Shown here: one piece after another, positions 1 through 4,919 of the stretch
How the letters are laid out: every line of letters starts with the position of its first letter
Numbering within the stretch: position 1 is the first letter of the stretch
DNA from: Candidatus Pacearchaeota archaeon
Lineage (GTDB): Archaea > Nanobdellota > Nanobdellia > Pacearchaeales > GW2011-AR1
Length of the DNA stretch: 9,458 nucleotides
Direction: 5' to 3'
NCBI GenBank assembly: GCA_016181905.1
Contig: JACOYM010000040.1
Location: forward strand, 1-9,458
Program-made: the position numbers and the translations under genes
The notes under the pieces: generated by a model
What the model was told of the DNA's origin: nothing
Database searches by the model: none
Seen by the model: the letters and a program-made list of their open reading frames with translations, nothing else

Positions 1-1
1 C

Positions 2-64
2 ATCCTTGGAAAAAAAGGTTATAAAGGCGTGCAGGAAGCAAAGGGCGGGCTGAAATATCTGTAG
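2..64 (+). CDS. C-terminal end of a rhodanese-like sulfurtransferase (5' truncated by window edge)
   Basis: An open frame enters from the left edge and ends at a TAG at 62-64. Only 20 residues are visible, reading ILGKKGYKGVQEAKGGLKYL. The pattern 'GYK-x-V-x-x-x-KGG' followed by a hydrophobic/aromatic residue is how rhodanese domains usually end, with the last strand and helix after the catalytic-Cys loop. The catalytic loop lies outside the window, so activity cannot be judged. The identification rests on this short tail alone. It is the last gene of whatever transcript comes in from the left; about 210 bases separate it from pheA. Confidence 0.5.
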   Translation: MLGKKGYKGVQEAKGGLKYL

Positions 65-104
65 ATAAAAAATCAAGACAGCTGAAGCTCTTTGTAAACT
101 TAAG

Positions 105-119
105 GAAAAATATTTAAAG
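105..119 (+). promoter_or_regulatory. Possible archaeal TATA/BRE promoter upstream of the hairpin region
   Basis: A purine-rich stretch (GGAAAAA, BRE-like) is followed by TATTTAAAG at 111-119. A TATA box here would place transcription start near 138-145, so the RNA would begin just before the two hairpins at 164-244. A second TATA-like run (TATAAAGGTTTAAAG) at 126-140 is an alternative. AT-rich sequence makes chance matches common. Confidence 0.3.
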
Positions 120-163
120 CATAAGTATAAAGGTTTAAAGAGGGGATAGCGCCCAGAAGCTTA

Positions 164-203
164 TATCAAGGGAAATCAATTTTCAGGGGTTTTTCCCTTG
201 ATA
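164..203 (+). repeat. Perfect 12-bp inverted repeat (hairpin 1 upstream of pheA)
   Basis: TATCAAGGGAAA at 164-175 pairs perfectly with TTTCCCTTGATA at 192-203, leaving a 16-nt loop. It is followed after one base by a second, unrelated hairpin. It could be a transcription end for the rhodanese-like gene, part of a leader or small RNA, or a protein-binding site. No coding potential is seen. Confidence 0.7.
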
Positions 204-204
204 G

Positions 205-244
205 ATAGGAAAAGAAAGATGCGAAAATTAATTTCTTTTCCTAT
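205..244 (+). repeat. Perfect 13-bp inverted repeat (hairpin 2 upstream of pheA)
   Basis: ATAGGAAAAGAAA at 205-217 pairs perfectly with TTTCTTTTCCTAT at 232-244, with a 14-nt loop. The right arm runs into the putative pheA TATA box (TATAATT at 242-248). Cruciform or protein binding here would therefore overlap the pheA promoter. The arms are purine-only and pyrimidine-rich respectively. Confidence 0.7.
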
Positions 245-248
245 AATT
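242..248 (+). promoter_or_regulatory. Putative TATA box of the pheA-tyrA operon
   Basis: TATAATT is centred about 29 bases before the pheA ATG at 274. No Shine-Dalgarno sequence precedes that ATG (the 15 bases before it are only A and T), which fits a leaderless or nearly leaderless transcript. Confidence 0.4.
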
Positions 249-273
249 CTGAGTAAATTAAAATATAATTAAA

Positions 274-1125
274 ATGGCAAAAATAGCGTATCTTGGGCCT
301 GAGAAAACATTCACAGAACAAGCTGCAAGAGTTATGTTTCCAGAAGCACAACCTTCTGCACTAATCCCAATTCAACCAATCAGAAATGTTATAAGAAGTG
401 TGGATGCAGAAGATGCAGAATACGGAGTTGTGCCAATAGAAAATTTTTATAATGGAGAGGTTAGGCAAACGCTTGACTCCTTAATAGAATGCTCTAAAGC
501 AAAAATAGTATCAGAAAAATCCTTTGACATTGTTCATTGTTTAGGGGCTTTGCCAAATCATACCACAATAAAACAAATCCTGTCAAAAGACCAGGCATTA
601 GAGCAATGCAGCATATATACCTGTAAAAAATATCCAAATGCCCTTGAAATAAGCACAACAAGCACCTCTGAAGCAGCAAGAATCGTAAAAGATGAGTCAA
701 GATTAAATGCCGCTGTAATTGCTTCTGAATCTGCGTTAAAAAGCTATGGCTTTGAAATTATAGAAAAGGATATCTGCCCAAACAACAAAACGCGATTTAT
801 AGCAGTAGGAAAATACACGCCAAAACAGACAGGAGATGACAAAACTTTCCTTGCTATTCATCCATCAATAGACAGGCTGGGAATTTTATCTGATATTTCA
901 AGTGCATTTAAGCTTTTTGGGATCAATCTTGAATATTTCCATTCCAGGCCTGACGGAAAAAAGGGATATATATTCTATGCAGAACTGGGGGGGCATCAAG
1001 AAGAGGCGCATGTAGCGAGAGCAATAGATGCAGTAAAATATGCCCTTGACCCAAAAAATAATTTTCCTGACACAATAAAAATACTTGGAAGTTATAAAAA
1101 TACACACTGGAAAAATGAAGATTAA
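274..1125 (+). CDS. pheA: Prephenate dehydratase (PDT catalytic domain plus ACT regulatory domain)
   Basis: Converts prephenate to phenylpyruvate with loss of water and CO2, the committed step of phenylalanine synthesis; cytosolic. At 283 residues it matches the usual monofunctional length. The N-terminus IAYLGPEKTFTEQAA fits the PDT start motif, VVPIENFYNGEV (about 50-61) is the substrate-site segment, and NNKTRFIAVG holds the diagnostic TRF triad at residues 173-175. An ACT domain follows from about residue 190 to 275. Its GAL-type motif reads RLGILSD and its ESRP-type motif reads HSRPDGKKGY, so the Phe-binding residues are conserved in outline with an E-to-H change. There is no fused chorismate mutase. 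The first ATG is used, with a TATA box about 29 bases upstream. The last 11 bases overlap tyrA. Feedback inhibition by Phe through ACT is likely but inferred. Confidence 0.95.
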   Translation: MAKIAYLGPEKTFTEQAARVMFPEAQPSALIPIQPIRNVIRSVDAEDAEYGVVPIENFYNGEVRQTLDSLIECSKAKIVSEKSFDIVHCLGALPNHTTIKQILSKDQALEQCSIYTCKKYPNALEISTTSTSEAARIVKDESRLNAAVIASESALKSYGFEIIEKDICPNNKTRFIAVGKYTPKQTGDDKTFLAIHPSIDRLGILSDISSAFKLFGINLEYFHSRPDGKKGYIFYAELGGHQEEAHVARAIDAVKYALDPKNNFPDTIKILGSYKNTHWKNED

Positions 1126-1900
1126 TATTGCTGGAGGGAGGGGGTTGGTAGGAAGAATACACCAGCCGATATTTGAAAATGCTGGTCATGAAGTTATAAT
1201 CTCCGGAAGAAAAACCTCTCCTAATCTGGAAGAGGCTGCTAAAATATGTGACTTGACAATTGTTTCAGTTCCAATTAATGCGGCAAGAGAGAGTATTAAA
1301 ATAGTAGCTCCATACTGCACAGCTATAATGGACTTCACAACCACGAAAATTCTGCCTGTAAATGCAATGTTAAAGTATACATCAAAGGACTGCGAAGTTG
1401 GCGGTTTGCATCCTTTATATGGTGATGTTTCATCAATAAAAGGCAGAACAATAATATACTGCCCAACAAAAAGATCTGGAAAAAAATGTGAAGAGATAGT
1501 GAAAAACTTAGAGCAGGCAGGTGCAAAAATAAAACAAATGTCTCCAGAACAGAATGATTTGCTTGTTGCAGGTTTCTTACAGAATGCAAGGACAAGATTC
1601 TTAGAAGCATATGGCTTGTTGCTAAAGCGGACAGGACTGACAATTCAAGAGCTGTATGAAATATCCCCACCACCAACCCGCATCTTACTGGACCTTATTG
1701 CAAGGCAGGTAAATGAAAAAAATGACAAGTTGTATAATGATATGAGAAAATTCAATCCAAAAGACTATGAAATAAAGAAGCAATTAGAAAATTGTATAAA
1801 AGAGGTATTGCAAAACCCTGTCTACAACCCAAGGCAGATAAGAGAGTTATTCGGAAATGAATTAGAAAAAGCACAGAAAAGGATTAAAGACCTAATTTAA
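1115..1900 (+). CDS. tyrA: Prephenate dehydrogenase (TyrA family)
   Basis: Oxidative decarboxylation of prephenate to 4-hydroxyphenylpyruvate with NAD(P), the tyrosine branch. The start chosen is the ATG at 1115 inside the pheA end: it gives MKINIAGGRGLVG, placing the Rossmann glycine motif GGRGLVG at residues 7-13. An in-frame ATG at 1085 would add ten residues not expected in the family. The length is 261 residues. SVP at 51-53 and GLHPLYGD around 97-102 match the family's dinucleotide-binding region and catalytic-His HP motif (His99). The family's SPEEHD segment is SPEQND here, so the second conserved His is replaced by Asn. QNARTRF follows in place of the usual QxLxHF. The C-terminal helical domain is present, and there is no ACT or mutase domain. 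Translational coupling to pheA is likely from the overlap. The family call is firm; the exact substrate (prephenate or arogenate) is not visible. Confidence 0.9.
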   Translation: MKINIAGGRGLVGRIHQPIFENAGHEVIISGRKTSPNLEEAAKICDLTIVSVPINAARESIKIVAPYCTAIMDFTTTKILPVNAMLKYTSKDCEVGGLHPLYGDVSSIKGRTIIYCPTKRSGKKCEEIVKNLEQAGAKIKQMSPEQNDLLVAGFLQNARTRFLEAYGLLLKRTGLTIQELYEISPPPTRILLDLIARQVNEKNDKLYNDMRKFNPKDYEIKKQLENCIKEVLQNPVYNPRQIRELFGNELEKAQKRIKDLI

Positions 1901-1919
1901 CACATATAGATAAGAACAG

Positions 1920-3188
1920 CTACAATAATTTTGCCTGCCTCTCCTTCAACAATGGAATTCCATATTCCCCGTCAAAACCTGGTTTTACCTTTATATTCCC
2001 CATTCTGTTGTCCATAATTGATTTTACAAGCAGTTCATCATGGGGCAAAGCGCCTGTTAATTCTGCCTTTTCAGCGCGCAGCAAAACATTAAATTCATTT
2101 TTAAATCTCTCAATCAACTGGTTGTATGTCTGCCATGTCTTTTTGCTTGCGAGTGTTGATGCCTTTGCCAGCGCAATAATCTCGTGCAAGGGCAAAACCT
2201 TGTAGAATGGCTTTGCATTCCTCGGCATAAATCCTGCAGGAAATGCCGCAAGCTTTTCTACCCTGTTCTCAACGCCTATAACAAGAGGCTTTCCGCAAAC
2301 AGGGCATATATTATTCAGCTCTTTAGTCTGTGCAGGAGAGCAGGAGAACTTGCATAATCTATGCCCATCATAATGATATTTTCCATATGCCGGGTCTGTC
2401 TCAATAGTTGCAGCAAAATCACTCTCTCTTATCTGCCTTATCAGTTCCTTATATGAAAATTCCTTATCTTCTTTGTTCTTGAATATAGTTGCCTCTCTTC
2501 CTATTCTCCAAGGCCAGAATGAATGCGCATCAGAAAATGAAACTATGCTTTTGCTGTTTAGCTCCTTAATGCGCCAGTTCATATCAGGGGAACTAGACAT
2601 CCCTGTCTCAATTGCATGAATAAAATCTGCATTGTCTTTAAAAGCCTCGCTTAAAGAGTCAAACCCTGATTCACTTCCAAAAATGCCAAACCAAGGCGTC
2701 CACGCATGCGCAGGTATCACCTCAATATCCTTTGAAATCTTCATCATCTCATCAGCAAACTCAATGCATGAAAAGCCAAATATGGGCCTTCCATCATAAT
2801 CCCTTCTGCCTTTCTTGTCTAAGAAATCATTAATCTGCTTATTGACTTCAAAATCCGGGGCAAGATAAACAAGATGAACCCTTCTGCCCTTTCCTTGCGT
2901 GTAGGCAAGAGATATTTCGCCTGAAAGCGCAAACCTAAATCCTGTTTTTGTTGTAAAAATTCCTTTTTCTCTCTCACTCTCCTTTAGATTTTCGTTCAGC
3001 TCCTTTAGCCATGATTCATGCGATATATCTCCTGTTCCAAGAATGTCAATGCCTTTAATCCTTGCATATTTTTCCAGGTTCTGTATGCTTAAATCCTTGC
3101 TGCAAGCTCTTGAATACCTTGAATGAATATGCAAGTCTGCAATAACCTCTGTTTTTTTGTTTTCTTCCATTTCCCCGCCTTTTTCCAT
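1920..3188 (-). CDS. PHP-domain DNA repair endonuclease, EndoQ-like
   Basis: It resembles endonuclease Q, which in Thermococcales nicks DNA 5' to deaminated bases (uracil, hypoxanthine, xanthine) and AP sites. The N-terminal PHP metal-binding residues are in order: DLHIHS (18-23), GTGDISH (51-57), Glu91 in SGEIS, His161 in PAHAWTPWFG, Glu194 in IETG, and Asp220/His222 in FSDAHS. A four-cysteine zinc finger follows (Cys279, 283, 295, 298), then a helical C-terminal part. At 422 residues it matches the ~420-residue archaeal enzymes. The start at 3188 lies about 28 bases from a TATA element; an ATG at 3170 (Met7) preceded by GGCGGGG is an alternative. It is convergent with tyrA (19-base gap) and divergent from ndk. 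The substrate range is inferred from the family. Confidence 0.85.
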   Translation of the reverse strand: MEKGGEMEENKKTEVIADLHIHSRYSRACSKDLSIQNLEKYARIKGIDILGTGDISHESWLKELNENLKESEREKGIFTTKTGFRFALSGEISLAYTQGKGRRVHLVYLAPDFEVNKQINDFLDKKGRRDYDGRPIFGFSCIEFADEMMKISKDIEVIPAHAWTPWFGIFGSESGFDSLSEAFKDNADFIHAIETGMSSSPDMNWRIKELNSKSIVSFSDAHSFWPWRIGREATIFKNKEDKEFSYKELIRQIRESDFAATIETDPAYGKYHYDGHRLCKFSCSPAQTKELNNICPVCGKPLVIGVENRVEKLAAFPAGFMPRNAKPFYKVLPLHEIIALAKASTLASKKTWQTYNQLIERFKNEFNVLLRAEKAELTGALPHDELLVKSIMDNRMGNIKVKPGFDGEYGIPLLKERQAKLL

Positions 3189-3208
3189 TATTCATGCAAG
3201 AACAATAA

Positions 3209-3225
3209 TCTTTTTAAATATATTC
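3209..3225. promoter_or_regulatory. Shared divergent TATA region between EndoQ-like gene and ndk
   Basis: The run TTTTTAAATATATTC is the only good TATA element in the 50 bases between the two divergent starts. Its centre (about 3216-3218) is roughly 23 bases before the ndk ATG at 3239 and roughly 28-30 bases before the nuclease ATG at 3188. It could therefore serve both strands, with both transcripts almost leaderless. Confidence 0.45.
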
Positions 3226-3238
3226 TATGTTCTTTATT

Positions 3239-3748
3239 ATGGTATTGCAACAATGTCTTGTTATAATAAAGCCTGATGGAATTATAAAAAGCCTGACAGG
3301 AAACATAATAACTGCCCTCTCTGAGACAAAACTGAAGATAATTGGCGCAAAGATTATGAAAGTGCCAAAAGCATTGGCAGAGGAGCATTATAAAGAGCTA
3401 AAGGCAAAAAAGCCGCATGTATTTGAATCTGCTATTAAATACATAACAGGAGGATTCCACACAGACAGGGTTCTTGCGTTAGTCTATCATGGAGATGATG
3501 GTATTGAAAAAATAAGGAAAATCTGCGGCATCACAAATCCTGAAGACGCTGACCCTGTATCAATCAGGGGCAGATACGGCAGGATAAACTCGAAAACAGG
3601 CGTGTTTGAAAATGTTGTTCATGCCTCAGACAGCGAGGAGAATGCAGAAAAGGAGATTAAGCTCTGGTTCTCTCCAAGCGAGCTTGCAGAAAAAATCTAT
3701 CCTACAAAATCTGAAAAAAGGGAAACTGAGGTTTTGGCTTGGGCTTAA
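3239..3748 (+). CDS. ndk: Nucleoside-diphosphate kinase
   Basis: Transfers the gamma phosphate of ATP to other NDPs through a phosphohistidine, balancing NTP and dNTP pools. The start at 3239 gives MVLQQCLVIIKPDG, which fits the family's usual N-terminus; the upstream in-frame ATG at 3227 would add MFFI and lies too close to the TATA box. The protein is 169 residues. Conserved parts are KPDGI, the central GGFHTDRVLALVYHGDDGIEKIR segment (in the place of the usual PGP.A.V.EG...R), SIRGRYG, and the active-site NVVHASDS, with the catalytic His about residue 128. It lies upstream of the tRNA-Arg gene on the same strand with a 66-base gap. The start codon has no Shine-Dalgarno site, which fits leaderless translation. 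Confidence 0.95.
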   Translation: MVLQQCLVIIKPDGIIKSLTGNIITALSETKLKIIGAKIMKVPKALAEEHYKELKAKKPHVFESAIKYITGGFHTDRVLALVYHGDDGIEKIRKICGITNPEDADPVSIRGRYGRINSKTGVFENVVHASDSEENAEKEIKLWFSPSELAEKIYPTKSEKRETEVLAWA

Positions 3749-3814
3749 AAGGCATAAGCATAATAATCAGGCAATAGGTTAAGATTAAAAACATCTATTT
3801 CTTTTATTGATGAA

Positions 3815-3961
3815 GCTCTCATCATCTAACTGGACAGGATGTAGGTTTGCGGCGAGGGTTTGCACGAGACAAAATTCAAATATCACCGAGTGCAAGCCCG
3901 AGTAGAGCTTGTTTCTACTTGCAAAAAACCTACCATCGAGGTTCAAATCCTCGTGGGGGCA
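3815..3961 (+). tRNA. tRNA-Arg(GCG) with a 74-nt intron at position 37/38
   Basis: A full cloverleaf can be drawn by hand. Acceptor GCTCTCA (3815-3821) pairs with TGGGGGC (3954-3960), all seven pairs with two G-U. D stem ATCT/GGAT (3824-3827, 3837-3840) closes a 9-nt loop with GG. Anticodon stem TAGGT/ACCTA (3842-3846, 3928-3932). Four-base variable region. T stem CGAGG/CCTCG (3937-3941, 3949-3953) closes TTCAAAT. Removing 3853-3926 leaves anticodon loop TTGCGGA, anticodon GCG, which decodes CGC/CGU as Arg. A20 in the D loop and C35 are Arg identity bases. The discriminator is A3961. The mature length is 73 nt. CCA is not encoded, as is common in archaea. Confidence 0.88.
3853..3926 (+). other. 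Archaeal tRNA intron with bulge-helix-bulge splice motif
   Basis: Next to the anticodon stem, TTGC (3847-3850) pairs with GCAA (3921-3924) as the central 4-bp helix. It is flanked by a 3-nt bulge GGC (3851-3853) on one side and AAA (3925-3927) on the other. Cutting after the second base of each bulge, the usual archaeal splicing endonuclease rule, gives this 74-nt intron. GAG/CTT (3854-3856, 3918-3920) continues the outer helix. Inside lie a 10-bp stem GGGTTTGCAC/GTGCAAGCCC with one G-U, and a small hairpin GTAGA/TCTAC. No open frame for a homing nuclease fits. Confidence 0.82.
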
Positions 3962-3975
3962 TCCTGCCATCGAGG
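3929..3975 (+). repeat. Short direct repeat of the tRNA T-arm region just downstream of the tRNA
   Basis: CCTACCATCGAGG (3929-3941, tRNA anticodon stem to T stem) recurs as CCTGCCATCGAGG (3963-3975), 34 bases on, 12 of 13 identical. The second copy is not part of a second cloverleaf. Confidence 0.6.
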
Positions 3976-3997
3976 ATTTAAGGCAATCGAGATGGCA
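3965..3997 (+). repeat. Stem-loop immediately 3' of tRNA-Arg
   Basis: TGCCATC (3965-3971) pairs with GATGGCA (3991-3997). Inside, GATT (3975-3978) pairs with AATC (3985-3988), leaving a 6-nt loop. It may be a tRNA trailer structure or transcription-end signal. No strong T run follows. Confidence 0.5.
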
Positions 3998-4065
3998 TTT
4001 ATTCCAAGAGGATTTTCTGATTTCCAAATTCTGATTGCTCAAATCCCGAGCATTTTCATTTTGCT

Positions 4066-4110
4066 AAATTAAAAATCAAGCGAGAAATGAAAATGTGAGA
4101 GTGGGGGCAT
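4066..4110 (+). repeat. Direct repeat copy A (toxin-proximal flank of the toxin-antitoxin module)
   Basis: It shares an exact 18-mer GAAATGAAAATGTGAGAG (4084-4101) with copy B (4989-5006). AAATTAAAA lies before it and GGGGGCAT after it in both copies, with only small indels between. On the minus strand it reads as pyrimidine-rich sequence downstream of the toxin. Its end, GTGGGGGCAT, also matches the last bases of the tRNA-Arg gene (3953-3962). Confidence 0.7.
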
Positions 4111-4143
4111 TAGATAGAAAGTATAGTGCCCCGAATAATTATG

Positions 4144-4178
4144 ATAGAAAAACAAATAAAAAGATTATCTTTTTCTAT
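4144..4178 (-). terminator. Possible transcription end of the toxin-antitoxin operon
   Basis: On the minus strand, the sequence around the original toxin stop (4165-4167) forms an AT hairpin (AAAAAGAT, one base, ATCTTTTT) followed by T-rich sequence (TTTTTATTTGTTTTTC). Archaeal termination uses T-rich tracts. The hairpin itself overlaps the last codons. Confidence 0.35.
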
Positions 4179-4236
4179 ATCCAAATTTTTTGTTATAAGA
4201 TGGATGGTCAATAATATCTATGATAAATGCTATTAT
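4165..4236 (-). pseudogene. Displaced C-terminal segment of the RelE/ParE-like toxin
   Basis: On the minus strand, the frame after the hairpin insertion reads IIAF, then IIDIIDHPSYNKKFGYRKR, then TAA at 4165-4167. This is the typical C-terminal ending of the archaeal RelE-like toxin family (a hydrophobic strand, then (I/L)DH-x-x-Y-(N/D)-K-x-FGYRK). It is exactly what the upstream toxin fragment lacks. It has no start codon of its own and is in the same frame as the N-terminal part (the offset is a multiple of three), so the toxin was once 4165-4635 without the insert. I am confident that this is the original 3' end. Confidence 0.85.
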
Positions 4237-4350
4237 GTCAAGAACCCTACGCTAAAGCACAGGATGTGCTCGGGTTCTTGAGCACTATCAAAAATGCCTT
4301 TGCTTTCTATGAGTTAAAACAGGGGGTACTCAAAAGAGCATTTTTGAAGT
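4237..4350 (-). mobile_element. Double-hairpin insertion (~114-123 nt) interrupting the toxin gene; MITE/PATE-like candidate
   Basis: Removing 4237-4350 (114 nt) restores a continuous toxin sequence ending IE-IIAF. The exact edges are uncertain by a few codons because ATA/AATAG occurs on both sides. The insert is almost entirely two palindromes: TCAAAAATGC/GCATTTTTGA (4288-4297, 4338-4347) at one end and TCAAGAACCC/GGGTTCTTGA (4238-4247, 4272-4281) at the other. Inner stems include AGCAC/GTGCT and GAGT/ACTC. It has no long terminal inverted repeats and no coding capacity. A hairpin near each end without true terminal repeats recalls non-autonomous IS200/IS605-type elements. That assignment is inference; no helper transposase is in the window. 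Confidence 0.6.
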
Positions 4351-4635
4351 CTCTATTTGCTCATTATTGGTTAACATGTAAAGCATTCTCCAAAAAGCAG
4401 GAAGTTCTACCCAGAATAAATTAGTTGCCCCGTATTTTATCTTGTATTCTCCTGGAATAAGATTTTTTGCAATAGGCTCTCCATAATGAATATTTGCTTT
4501 AATCAGTTCTTTTTTATTATTGATTGCTTTCAGAATCATTCTTGCTTGTTTTGAGTTTTCAGCTTCTGCATTAAGGCGCTTGTAGACTTCCTCTGCCTCT
4601 GGAGACAAGATAACTCTTACTTCCTTCATAATCAT
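4330..4635 (-). CDS. RelE/ParE-like toxin, interrupted: N-terminal part (closed by a stop inside the insertion)
   Basis: The family acts as an mRNA-cutting or gyrase-directed toxin held in check by the upstream antitoxin. The first ~95 residues look intact: VILSPEAEEVYKRLN near the start, a basic helical part with IKANIHYGEPI, then the strand segment YKIKYGATNLFWVELPAFWRMLYML, which is the conserved core of this archaeal group. After NNEQIE the frame enters a hairpin insertion, adds about seven unrelated residues (TSKMLF) and stops at TGA (4330-4332). The native last strand and basic C-terminal tail lie at 4165-4236. The start at 4635 overlaps the antitoxin stop as ATGA; Met3 (4629) is an equally good start. 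The truncated protein lacks the C-terminal residues expected to be needed for activity, so it is probably inactive unless the insert is bypassed. Confidence 0.75.
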   Translation of the reverse strand: MIMKEVRVILSPEAEEVYKRLNAEAENSKQARMILKAINNKKELIKANIHYGEPIAKNLIPGEYKIKYGATNLFWVELPAFWRMLYMLTNNEQIETSKMLF

Positions 4636-4916
4636 AACTCCATTCCTTGAAGAATTGCTTTTCTTAAATTAGGGTGTGCGTTTCTTATCCAGGTTACTCC
4701 CCTCAGAGATACTGCTATCTTGTTGCTTCTTTCTAGATATTCTAAAATCAGCATTAAAGTATTATGATTAACCTGCCTTGGCAGCTTTCTTTTAAGCTCG
4801 GCTACAGATATAACGCTCTCATTCATCTTTTTTAAGGTGTCTTCTACCATAATCACGGTGTTAAGTGTTGGCCAGTGTTCTGCTTTCAATGTTTTTATTA
4901 TTTGTACCATATTCAT
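4632..4916 (-). CDS. Winged-helix antitoxin of an archaeal toxin-antitoxin pair
   Basis: A 94-residue protein. The middle, SVAELKRKLPRQVNHNTLMLILEYLERSNKIAVS, has the helix-turn-helix and wing pattern of small archaeal winged-helix regulators. The end, GVTWIRNAHPNLRKAILQGMEL, is the characteristic tail of antitoxins that precede RelE/ParE-like toxins in archaea (W-I-x-N-x-x-P-x-L-R-K-A-I). Its stop overlaps the toxin start by four bases (ATGA), the classic order of antitoxin then toxin with coupled translation. It probably neutralises the toxin and represses its own promoter; a 12-bp palindrome lies at the predicted transcription start. The ATG at 4910 (Met3) is an alternative start. The gene looks intact, which would be expected to outlive loss of the toxin. 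Family call from memory of the motif. Confidence 0.75.
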   Translation of the reverse strand: MNMVQIIKTLKAEHWPTLNTVIMVEDTLKKMNESVISVAELKRKLPRQVNHNTLMLILEYLERSNKIAVSLRGVTWIRNAHPNLRKAILQGMEL

Positions 4917-4919
4917 ACT

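Larger units (their letters stand above)
3962..4164. other. Gene-free stretch rich in inverted repeats between tRNA-Arg and the toxin remnant
   Basis: No convincing gene is seen on either strand; short open frames crossing it are shadows of the tRNA gene and have no family features. It holds four inverted repeats in a row: 3965-3997; CATTTTCATTT/AAATGAAAATG (4051-4061, 4085-4095); GGGGCA/TGCCCC (4104-4109, 4127-4132); and ATAGAAAAA/TTTTTCTAT (4144-4152, 4170-4178). It also holds copy A of the direct repeat described separately. A small RNA cannot be excluded. Confidence 0.5.

Noticed and set aside
3807..4035. Box C/D guide RNA (C-box-like TTGATGA at 3807, CTGA at 4017 and 4031)
   Set aside because: The boxes are far apart and straddle the tRNA gene; no C'/D' pair or terminal stem at the normal ~50-60 nt size.
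3785..4072. Two overlapping open frames, 3860-4072 (+) and 3785-4042 (-), as small proteins
   Set aside because: Both run through the tRNA-Arg gene and its intron; composition and sequence show no family features.
4237..4350. Hairpin insert as an archaeal bulge-helix-bulge mRNA intron
   Set aside because: I could not draw the required 3-nt bulges around a 4-bp helix at the toxin junction; flanking exon bases do not pair convincingly.
4227..4424. 65-codon open frame on the plus strand
   Set aside because: It is antisense to the toxin and crosses the hairpin insert, with no recognisable protein features.
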